DNA of 52,265 nt from Alphaproteobacteria bacterium. Its GTDB lineage: Bacteria; Pseudomonadota; Alphaproteobacteria; Micavibrionales; Micavibrionaceae. The notes below the pieces were generated by a model. The model was not told where the DNA came from. It worked only from the letters and a program-made list of their open reading frames with translations, and searched no databases. Made by a program: the position numbers and the translations under genes. Location: assembly GCA_023150415.1 (NCBI GenBank), contig JAKLKY010000010.1:1-52265 (forward strand). Reading direction: 5' to 3'. Shown in pieces: positions 34,050 through 40,543 of this stretch (position 1 is its first letter; every line of letters begins with the position of its first letter).

Positions 34050-34328
34050 TTAGGCCGCAGCGGGCAGTGCATTATTGTGCTGCCTTGCTTGTTCTAGATA
34101 TTGACCCAGAACGCCGATCAATTCTTCGGCCCATGCTGTTTCCATTTCTCCTTCAACGGGATCAAATTTCTTTAGGTCAGACAGTTCTTCTTTGAACAAT
34201 TCAACGATACTCTCAGGATCGGACTGCACATCGTATTGAGCATCGTAAGCAAAGCAGATGCCTTTTTCGAGATTTAAGACAACATTAAACTGATACTCCA
34301 GATCGACTTCAATTTTCCTTGTTTTCAT
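34050..34328 (-). CDS. Small acidic hypothetical protein
   Basis: A 92-residue, strongly acidic protein (DPESIVELFKEELSDLKKFD) with a beta N-terminus. It begins 2 bp after the ParB-methylase stop with GAGGAAA as ribosome binding site, so it is co-transcribed with the methylases. No family recognised. An acidic DNA-mimic role is possible but unsupported. Confidence 0.55.
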   Translation of the reverse strand: MKTRKIEVDLEYQFNVVLNLEKGICFAYDAQYDVQSDPESIVELFKEELSDLKKFDPVEGEMETAWAEELIGVLGQYLEQARQHNNALPAAA

Positions 34329-34330
34329 TT

Positions 34331-35560
34331 TTATTTCCTCTCAAAAAATTCGCCTGTTTCGGCGTGGGTCGCTTTTTTGCCCGTATGCTGCTCCCACCTT
34401 TGCACGATGACATCGACGTATTTGGGATCAAGCTCCATCATCCGGCATTGCCGATCCAGTTTTTCGCAAGCGATCAGAGTTGTGCCGGATCCGCCGAATA
34501 TATCAAGGACGATATCCTTTGTCTTGCTGGAATTTTTGACGGCCCGTTCCACGAGGGCGACTGGCTTCATGGTCGGGTGCAAATCATTGCGGGCGGGTTT
34601 CGGTATAAACCAGACGTCGCCCTGATCTCTTGCCCCGCACCAATAGCGATCAATCCCGTCTTTCCAGCCATACAGCATGGGTTCGTATTGGCGCTGATAG
34701 TCGGCGCCGCCCATCGTAAAATGATTTTTTGCCCAGATGATAAAGGTGGACCAATGTCCGCCCGCCGTGATGAAGGCGGTTCTCAGTGTATGCAGTTCCG
34801 AGGACGACATGCAGACATAAAACGCGCCTTTGGTTACGGTCAGGGCATTCACGCAGACGTCATAAAGGAATTTTTCAAAGGCATCGCCGAGATTATCATT
34901 CATGATGTCGCGGCCCCGCAGCTTTCCGGCGCGCAGTTTATTGCGGGTCGTGTTGCCGTAATCCACGTTATAGGGAGGATCGGTGAACACCATATCGGCC
35001 AACTGGCCGTCCATCAGTTTTTCAACGTCGGTGAGGATGGTGGCGTCACCGCACAGAAGGCGGTGGCTGCCGAGTATCCAAAGATCGCCGCGCTTGCTGA
35101 CAGGCTCTTCCGGCACGGCAGGAACCTCTTCGGATTCCGCTTCCTCGGTTTCGGCGAACAGAATGTCGTCAAGCTCGGCTTCATCAAAACCCAGAAGATC
35201 AAGATCGAAGTCCTCCAGTTTCAGGGTTTCAAGTTCCAGTTTCAAAAGCTCTTCGTCCCATCCGGCGTTGAGAGCGATCCGGTTATCAGCGATGATCAAT
35301 GCCTTGCGCTGCGTCTCGCTCAAATGGCCGATCTCGATCACCGGCACCTCCGACATGCCGAGGCGTTTGGCCGCGGACAGCCGTCCATGACCGGCGATAA
35401 TTACGCCGCGTTCATCGATCAGTATTGGGTTTACAAAGCCGAATTCCTTGATCGAAGCCATGATCTGCGCGATCTGTTCCTCGGAATGCGTCCGTGCATT
35501 GTTGGCATAGGGCGTCATTTCTTCCGGCGAACGGTAGATGACTTGCAATTTATCGGACAT
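34331..35560 (-). CDS. ParB-domain DNA methyltransferase
   Basis: A 409-residue fusion. Residues ~1-95 are a ParB/Srx-type nuclease-like domain (NARTHSEEQIAQI, GHGRLSAAKRLG). An acidic linker follows (about 120-150). Then comes a beta-class amino methyltransferase with catalytic FTDPPYN near residue 194 and SAM motif DIFGGSGTTL. It modifies adenine or cytosine amino groups in phage DNA, probably to evade host restriction. Overlaps the upstream methylase by 11 bp. Confidence 0.85.
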   Translation of the reverse strand: MSDKLQVIYRSPEEMTPYANNARTHSEEQIAQIMASIKEFGFVNPILIDERGVIIAGHGRLSAAKRLGMSEVPVIEIGHLSETQRKALIIADNRIALNAGWDEELLKLELETLKLEDFDLDLLGFDEAELDDILFAETEEAESEEVPAVPEEPVSKRGDLWILGSHRLLCGDATILTDVEKLMDGQLADMVFTDPPYNVDYGNTTRNKLRAGKLRGRDIMNDNLGDAFEKFLYDVCVNALTVTKGAFYVCMSSSELHTLRTAFITAGGHWSTFIIWAKNHFTMGGADYQRQYEPMLYGWKDGIDRYWCGARDQGDVWFIPKPARNDLHPTMKPVALVERAVKNSSKTKDIVLDIFGGSGTTLIACEKLDRQCRMMELDPKYVDVIVQRWEQHTGKKATHAETGEFFERK

Positions 35561-36680
35561 GGGCTTTCCTTATTTTTGGCTTTTTGAATCCGGCCTTGGC
35601 GATCCTGGCGGCCGCCATATGCGCGTATTCGGAATTGAGTTCGATCAGAACGGCTTGACGATTTAGTTTTTCGGCGACGAGCGCCGTCGTTCCCGCGCCG
35701 CCGAAGGGATCGAGAACCGTACAAGGGATGGGATCGGCCTTCGGACACGAGCAAGACGGCTCCCATCCCAGGATTTCAGAAACCTGATACATGCTGCCGC
35801 GTAGAGATTTTCCATTGGCAGCACGGAATTTTTTTCTGCCGCTGCTTTTATCGTGCTGGACAAAACTCTTGCTGCAGACAATCCGCTGCCACGGTGCGCC
35901 GCAGCGTGGGCAGCATCCTTTTTCGCTGGTGCCAGCCTTGATGCAAGGCTCGACCAGCTTTTGCGGGAAACAGGCGAAATGCCCGCCACGGAAAGGCTCA
36001 TATCCAATCGTCCAGACCGAACGCATGTTGCGGCCGGGTGCCGTGTGGGGACGGTCCTCCAGCTGCGGGGGCAAGGCCCGTTTTTTCAGGTTGACGAGCG
36101 CACGGCGGGGCGAACGATTAGGGTTTATCCCGTCTTTCGGCCCGCCTTTTTGTTGATCAAACCCGGCTTGGCTGATGCGCTTTATCGTCGCGGGAGCAAA
36201 TGGTTCGCGCACGGCGTCGATGTCGTAAAAGTAATCCCGCGACTTTGTCAGCAGGAAAACAAACTCGTGGGACCGGGTCGGCCTGTCGCGGACGCTCTCC
36301 GGCAACGGCGCTTTCTTGGCCCAAACAATATCCGAGCGCAGCCACCAGCCGTCCTCCTGCAGAGCGAACGCCACGCGCCAGGGCAAGCCCGTCAAATCTT
36401 TTGGCTTTAAATTCTCGGCAGGCGATTTTTTATTGGCAAAAGCGTCGCCGAGATTGAGCCAAAGCGTACCATCGTCCCGCAGTACACGCCGCGCTTCCCG
36501 AAAAACTTCGACCAGTTGCTCGACGTAAGCGGTCAGGGTCGGCTCGATGCCGATCTGATTTTTCACGCCATAGTCCCGCAAACCATGGTAAGGCGGGCTG
36601 GTGACGATGCAATGGACGCTGCGGTCGGGCAACTTTTTCAGCCAGGCCCGGCAGTCGCCGTTCAAAATGGTGGTGGTCAC
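35550..36680 (-). CDS. Site-specific DNA methyltransferase (SPPY, probably N4-cytosine)
   Basis: A 376-residue beta-class enzyme with catalytic TSPPYHGL at residues 27-34 and SAM motif DPFGGAGTTALV near the C-terminus. SPPY is usual in N4-cytosine methylases, but N6-adenine is not excluded. A Cys-rich insert (CCPRCGAPW and CSC) may bind zinc. GTG start at 36680, 3 nt after the Dcm stop and inside a GTGA overlap with the alternative frame of the Dcm gene. Confidence 0.8.
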   Translation of the reverse strand: MTTTILNGDCRAWLKKLPDRSVHCIVTSPPYHGLRDYGVKNQIGIEPTLTAYVEQLVEVFREARRVLRDDGTLWLNLGDAFANKKSPAENLKPKDLTGLPWRVAFALQEDGWWLRSDIVWAKKAPLPESVRDRPTRSHEFVFLLTKSRDYFYDIDAVREPFAPATIKRISQAGFDQQKGGPKDGINPNRSPRRALVNLKKRALPPQLEDRPHTAPGRNMRSVWTIGYEPFRGGHFACFPQKLVEPCIKAGTSEKGCCPRCGAPWQRIVCSKSFVQHDKSSGRKKFRAANGKSLRGSMYQVSEILGWEPSCSCPKADPIPCTVLDPFGGAGTTALVAEKLNRQAVLIELNSEYAHMAAARIAKAGFKKPKIRKAHVR

Positions 36681-37666
36681 TGTTCAATCTTCGATAAAAG
36701 CTGCCAGAGTGAGGAACGCATACGCTGCTGCCAGGGGGACAACGCCGTTGCCACAGAGCCGAAGCCGGTCCACCCGGTCGGCCAGCCCATCAGCCATTCG
36801 GTGAATAGCGGGTTTAAACGCATCTGGGACGGATCGCCATGCGTCTGTGCCGCCTGGAGCGGGAGGCCAGAGCGGAAGGCAAGATTCGCCAGCGACACTT
36901 GTTTCGTGTCCCGTTCTTTCATGCCGGGGCTGTCTTTCCAGTCCCGCGACATCGGTGTCGGCCAGGTTCGCGCCTGCGATGTCAGAGAGCCGTGTGCCTT
37001 GTTGGTCCGGTCGCCCTGGCGTTTCAGGAAGGTTTCCTGTTTCTCTCCGGTTTCCGCCGCGCGCGGAGTCAGCCAGTGCCGCGCCGTTTCCGCTAAACCC
37101 CTGCCGTGCGTAGAGCTGGTCGAGCCAGGCTCCTGCGCCCTCGGCGTGGGCCAGTATGAATAATCGTTCGCGCTTATGCGAAGCACCGACTTCTTCCGCC
37201 GTAAACAGACCCGTCTTAACGCCGTAACCCATTCCTCGAAGGTCATCGTGGACCTGCTGGAATCCCAATCGTAAATGGTGGGATACGTTCTCGAAAAAAG
37301 CGACCCTTGGCCGGAGATCGGCCACGATGTCACGGATGTACGGCCAGAGGTGCCGGGGATCGTGTTCTGCTTTTTTCCGTCCGGCGATAGAGAATGGCTG
37401 GCACGGATATCCTGCAGTGATGATATCCACGCAGCCACGCCACGGTTTGCTGTCGAAAGTTCTAACGTCAGACCAGACAGGCGCCGGATCCAAGGTTTGA
37501 TCAGCCATGCGCGCCGCAAGGACGCTGGAGGCATAGGCTTCCCCCTCGACATAACAAACGGCATGGCAGTCAGGCAGAGCGAGCTTGAGTCCAAGCTCAA
37601 GTCCTCCGGCCCCCGCACAGAGGGACAGCACTGTGGGGGTAGGACAATCCACACGGAAACTCTCAT
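36677..37666 (-). CDS. Second open frame overlapping the Dcm gene (WPTP-repeat protein)
   Basis: A 329-residue frame shifted relative to the cytosine methylase gene. Its 3' half has features that recur in phage proteins: SYWPTPRAQE, TWPTPMSRDWKDS, and the end LNPLFTEWLMGWPTGWTGF followed by WQQRMRSSLW. The first third looks like an antisense-quality shadow. It ends in a GTGA overlap with the next gene. It may be a truly overlapping gene, the relic of a methylase C-terminus in another frame, or chance conserved by methylase codons. Confidence 0.3.
   Translation of the reverse strand: MRVSVWIVLPPQCCPSVRGPEDLSLDSSSLCLTAMPFVMSRGKPMPPASLRRAWLIKPWIRRLSGLTLELSTANRGVAAWISSLQDIRASHSLSPDGKKQNTIPGTSGRTSVTSWPISGQGSLFSRTYPTIYDWDSSRSTMTFEEWVTALRRVCLRRKKSVLRISANDYSYWPTPRAQEPGSTSSTHGRGLAETARHWLTPRAAETGEKQETFLKRQGDRTNKAHGSLTSQARTWPTPMSRDWKDSPGMKERDTKQVSLANLAFRSGLPLQAAQTHGDPSQMRLNPLFTEWLMGWPTGWTGFGSVATALSPWQQRMRSSLWQLLSKIEQ
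36684..37652 (-). CDS. C5-cytosine DNA methyltransferase
   Basis: A 322-residue Dcm-type enzyme: motif I LSLCAGAGGLELGL, motif IV GYPCQPFSIAG (catalytic Cys84), motif VI FFENVSHH, motif VIII VGASHKRERLFILA, a variable Gly/Ala-rich target region (about 185-265), and motif X RLRLCGNGVVPLAA. It probably shields phage DNA from host restriction. It lies between small terminase and two further methylases. Confidence 0.9.
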   Translation of the reverse strand: MDCPTPTVLSLCAGAGGLELGLKLALPDCHAVCYVEGEAYASSVLAARMADQTLDPAPVWSDVRTFDSKPWRGCVDIITAGYPCQPFSIAGRKKAEHDPRHLWPYIRDIVADLRPRVAFFENVSHHLRLGFQQVHDDLRGMGYGVKTGLFTAEEVGASHKRERLFILAHAEGAGAWLDQLYARQGFSGNGAALADSARGGNRRETGNLPETPGRPDQQGTRLSDIAGANLADTDVAGLERQPRHERTGHETSVAGESCLPLWPPAPGGTDAWRSVPDAFKPAIHRMADGLADRVDRLRLCGNGVVPLAAAYAFLTLAAFIED

Positions 37667-37668
37667 TG

Positions 37669-38229
37669 TTAAAGAAGCGGTTTGCTCAATTCTTCCAGGA
37701 CGCGGTTGATCTCGTCCGTCAGGATTTGATGAATCTTTCGCCGGTCGCTTTCGGCGGCGAGGATGGCGTCGATGCGGTCAGGGATTGCCAGCATGCCATC
37801 GCGTATGATCCGGCCACGCCGGAACGCGGCGGTTTTCATTACATCGACGTCGATATATTTTCCGGCCTCGACCTTGGCTTTGATCTCCAGCAGCTTGGCT
37901 TTTTCGGTTTCGCTCTTGATGCGGGTTTTCAGAAGCAGGGTCGGCAGTTCCGAAACTGGAATGGATCGTTGCGGCGGGGCGGCCGGGGCGGAAACTCCAG
38001 GCGGCGGCTCGGCGGTCTGCGTTGGCGCGGACGGTGTTGCCGATGCCATCTTGCGGCGCAAGGGCCGCGCCGGTTCGCGGCGGGCTTCAATAATCGCGTC
38101 GGCGGTGGATGGATCGATCTTGCCATCGGTGAGCGGCAGGATTCCTTTTTGCACCAACTCGCTGATGTACTGGCGGCTGACGCCCATGCGCTTGGCATAG
38201 TCGATTTGCGTCATCAGCGGGCCAGCCAT
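37669..38229 (-). CDS. Terminase small subunit, Nu1-like
   Basis: A 186-residue protein with an N-terminal helix-turn-helix (YAKRMGVSRQYISELVQKG), a Pro/Ala-rich linker (about 65-95) and a helical C-terminus (KAKLLEIKAKVEAGKYIDVD, RDGMLAIPDRIDAIL). It recognises packaging sites and recruits the large subunit. The 27-bp palindrome 12 bp upstream is a candidate binding or control site. Confidence 0.75.
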   Translation of the reverse strand: MAGPLMTQIDYAKRMGVSRQYISELVQKGILPLTDGKIDPSTADAIIEARREPARPLRRKMASATPSAPTQTAEPPPGVSAPAAPPQRSIPVSELPTLLLKTRIKSETEKAKLLEIKAKVEAGKYIDVDVMKTAAFRRGRIIRDGMLAIPDRIDAILAAESDRRKIHQILTDEINRVLEELSKPLL

Positions 38230-38603
38230 GAATAAAAATCCTTGTCAAGTAAGCTGCTTACTTGACAAACATTTCCGGGGCCGAATTAGCGCGGTAATTC
38301 AAATGCTTGCGCGTGGCCTGGAAGTTTTTGTCAAGGAAGCTGCGAGGCCAGACGCTAAAAATGCGTCGCGCGTTGCCCGCCCTCAGAGGAATTCGCCCCA
38401 CAGGACCCGTTGATGATCGCTGACCATCGCATCTGATCTTCGATGAGAAATCTTTTTTTGAAGGCGCTGGGGGGATAGAGAGCGATTCTTTTCTGACGCA
38501 TCTTTCCTGAGCGTAGAAAAAATCTGCCATATTTTTGGGAAAAATGTGCAAACCGAAATGTCCAGACATTGTCTTTACACGCCTTTTGTTTTTTATCAAT
38601 GGG
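38230..38603. other. Non-coding stretch upstream of the small terminase
   Basis: 374 bp without a convincing gene; a 131-codon minus frame here lacks a ribosome binding site and any family signature. It holds the palindrome at 38242-38268 and a partial copy of its arm (GTCAAGGAAGCTGC, 38330-38343). Next to the terminase gene, it is a plausible cos/pac or late promoter region. Confidence 0.5.
38242..38268. repeat. 27-bp perfect palindrome
   Basis: Arms TTGTCAAGTAAGC (38242-38254) and its exact complement (38256-38268) around one T. It contains TTGACA on both strands. A related half site (13/14 bases alike) lies at 38330-38343. Likely bound by a dimeric protein. Confidence 0.75.
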
Positions 38604-39038
38604 TTAGAACGGATGATAACGCCGGATGATCTCGCCAAAAGGATCGCTGGCATTCAGGCGGGCGACTATTTTGGCAATCCCCATGTTGTACCAGGTGGTG
38701 ACGGAGGACCGGCTGCTTTGCTGTTCGTGCGCGATGACCTTCCAAGGCACACCGCTTGCGCGCCGCCAGATGATCTTGCTCTCCCGCACCGGCACGGCCC
38801 GCAGCCATTCGCAGACATACTCCATCTGGCTGATTTGCCGTGGCGTGGGACGCCAGCGTTTTTTAACTTCGTCCTGATTAATGATTGCATCCCAGAAGTC
38901 ATAGACGGGCGTGGGCCATGTGGTGAAATAGCCTTGCACGGTAACACGCGGCAGGGATTTCATCACCTCGGCGGCATCCTCCATGTAGGACTCCACCATC
39001 TTATGCGTCCAGTAAAGTTCGGGTAATGGCTCCATCAT
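38604..39038 (-). CDS. DUF6362-like phage protein
   Basis: A 144-residue protein with WRPTPRQISQMEYVCEWLRAV and ESKIIWRRASGVPWKVIA followed by a helix-turn-helix-like SSRSSVTTWYNMGIAKI. The pattern resembles DUF6362 and sigma-region-4-like DNA-binding proteins, so a late-gene regulator is possible. ATGA overlap with the small gene upstream; the start at 39038 or 39035 is uncertain. Confidence 0.65.
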   Translation of the reverse strand: MMEPLPELYWTHKMVESYMEDAAEVMKSLPRVTVQGYFTTWPTPVYDFWDAIINQDEVKKRWRPTPRQISQMEYVCEWLRAVPVRESKIIWRRASGVPWKVIAHEQQSSRSSVTTWYNMGIAKIVARLNASDPFGEIIRRYHPF

Positions 39039-39241
39039 CTGTCCTCCCGCTGATAACCGAACAGGCGTTCGCCGATTTCCTTGAGCCTGTTTTTCTCGGT
39101 GGGTGTCAGGCGTCGGTCGCTGAGTTTGATGGACAGGACGCCATCTTCACGCCACGCTTTGCGCCGCATAAGGTCCATCTCCTGTTCATTCGCGGGGACT
39201 TGACCCATGAATTTGGTGATCGGGCTTTTAAAATCGTTCAT
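39035..39241 (-). CDS. Small hypothetical protein
   Basis: A 68-residue charged protein (LTPTEKNRLKEIGERLFGY) between the RuvC-like and DUF6362-like genes, with 4-bp overlaps on both sides. No family recognised. Confidence 0.55.
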   Translation of the reverse strand: MNDFKSPITKFMGQVPANEQEMDLMRRKAWREDGVLSIKLSDRRLTPTEKNRLKEIGERLFGYQREDR

Positions 39242-39732
39242 AGGGTTTCTCCTTTGTTTTCGAACAGGGGGCCGGACTCGACGGTCCAGAAAAGCAAGGC
39301 AAGAGCATCGGCTTCGTTGTCATCCATCGGCGTGTGGCCGCGGTGCATGACGGCGCGGCAAACCTCTTCTTTCGAGGCGTTGCCCTTGCCGGTGATGTGT
39401 TTTTTGATCGTGGCAACAGGAACGCCGAGATAAGGGACGTTGTGATCCTTGGCCCAGATTTTGAGCTGGCCCATGAATTCGCCGTACACATGACAGGCGG
39501 TCGTGCCGAGGTGTCTGCGTACTTCTTCAAAGACGCAATAATCGATGCTGCCCATTTCCTGCATGCCGTCGAGAAAGGCGCGGAAACGCAGCAAGGCCAT
39601 GCCGCTATCCTCGAACCGGCCGGGTTTGAACCTGGTGACGCCGGAATGAATATCCCCGCATCGGCGTCGCAACGCCCATCCGGTGTTCTGTCCCAGATCA
39701 AGGGCCAGTATTTGCCTTATATTTTCGTTCAT
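39238..39732 (-). CDS. RuvC-like Holliday junction resolvase
   Basis: Start at ATG 39732 (164 residues), where homology begins; the longer frame overlaps the gene upstream. RNase H-fold acidic residues are in place: Asp12 in LALDLGQNTGWAL, Glu69/Glu70 in VFEEVRR, and Asp137/Asp138 with Asp142 in MDDNEADALALL. It would resolve branched phage DNA before packaging. Confidence 0.8.
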   Translation of the reverse strand: MNENIRQILALDLGQNTGWALRRRCGDIHSGVTRFKPGRFEDSGMALLRFRAFLDGMQEMGSIDYCVFEEVRRHLGTTACHVYGEFMGQLKIWAKDHNVPYLGVPVATIKKHITGKGNASKEEVCRAVMHRGHTPMDDNEADALALLFWTVESGPLFENKGETL

Positions 39733-39754
39733 AAAACGCTCCTTTCGTGCGTGG

Positions 39755-40339
39755 TTAAAACGGGATGTCGTCGCCCTTCGACCAGTCGAAGGGTTCGTCT
39801 GGTGGATTGGCTTTGCCGTGGATGGCGGTGATTTCCGCGCCGGGGAACGTGCGCTTGATGTCGGCGATAATGCTGCTGGCGTGATCAATGAGGTGGGCGA
39901 TTTCCGAAAGCGTCCATGTTTCCCGATCCGGCGTGGCGACCATGTGCGCTTCGGAAGTGGTGCGGACGACAGCAACGATTTTATCGCTGCCCGGCAGTTT
40001 GACTTCCCAGACCTCGGCGGACAGAGGCTGCTGACCGGCTGCCGTGGCTGCCTTGTCGAGAGCCTGCCATGCCCGTTTCATGCCCTCGGCCTGCACGGAC
40101 AACAAATCGGTTTGACCGGACTGGATGGCAGCGTCGAATTTTTCAGCCTGGGCGTCGAAACGGGATCGCAGATCGTCGTTGACCAGGAGCCGCAACCGGC
40201 CAATGCCCCATTTGCGTTCCATTTCAGATGCGATAAAATCAACGCCGTCGGTGATGGCTTTCTGAAAATGTCCAGCAGGCGCAAAAGCTGCCCGTGACAT
40301 TTCAAGTTGCTGGCGTGTCGGAGGGATGCGGCGTTTCAT
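39755..40339 (-). CDS. Hypothetical replication/recombination protein with SSB-like C-terminal tip
   Basis: A 194-residue protein, unrecognised overall. Residues 1-100 are helical, the centre is beta-like (SAEVWEVKLPGSDKIVAVVRT). The final residues PFDWSKGDDIPF end in the same acidic-hydrophobic tip (DDIPF) that bacterial SSB uses to bind partner enzymes. It lies between primase-helicase and RuvC genes. Confidence 0.6.
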   Translation of the reverse strand: MKRRIPPTRQQLEMSRAAFAPAGHFQKAITDGVDFIASEMERKWGIGRLRLLVNDDLRSRFDAQAEKFDAAIQSGQTDLLSVQAEGMKRAWQALDKAATAAGQQPLSAEVWEVKLPGSDKIVAVVRTTSEAHMVATPDRETWTLSEIAHLIDHASSIIADIKRTFPGAEITAIHGKANPPDEPFDWSKGDDIPF

Positions 40340-40415
40340 ACGCGCCTCCCGGTCCCCAAGGGGAGGAGCGGCGTTGCGGGTTCAACGCCCGACCACCCCT
40401 TTAGGGGGGAACCTT

Positions 40416-40536
40416 TTGAACTCTTGAACTGGCAATTAAAACAATGATTTAATTGACCCCAGTTCAGGACTTGAACTGGAACTCTTGAACTCCGTGGAAA
40501 ATCAACGGGTTCAATAAAGTTCAAGCCTTGAACTTT
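40416..40536. repeat. TTGAACT iteron-like tract, candidate origin or control site
   Basis: Direct and inverted copies of TTGAACT: 40416-40422, 40424-40430, 40471-40477, 40485-40491 and 40528-40534, with inverted copies near 40461-40466, 40509-40514 and 40518-40524. These include a 10-bp-arm palindrome (40516-40525/40527-40536) with a one-base centre and an 8-bp-arm dyad (40459-40466/40472-40479). AT-rich stretches lie between. It sits directly after the primase-helicase gene. A 78-codon frame spans it (40336-40572) but looks like chance. Confidence 0.55.
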
Positions 40537-40543
40537 TTTTGGC

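Noticed and set aside
34050-34328. Anti-CRISPR or DNA-mimic call for the acidic small protein
   Set aside because: Acidity and location alone are not enough evidence; kept as hypothetical.
34319-35587. 422-codon plus-strand open frame
   Set aside because: Antisense to the ParB-methylase gene, whose DPPY and SAM motifs are unambiguous.
38258-38653. 131-codon minus-strand open frame upstream of the small terminase
   Set aside because: No ribosome binding site, basic shadow-like composition, and it covers the palindrome region and part of the DUF6362-like gene.
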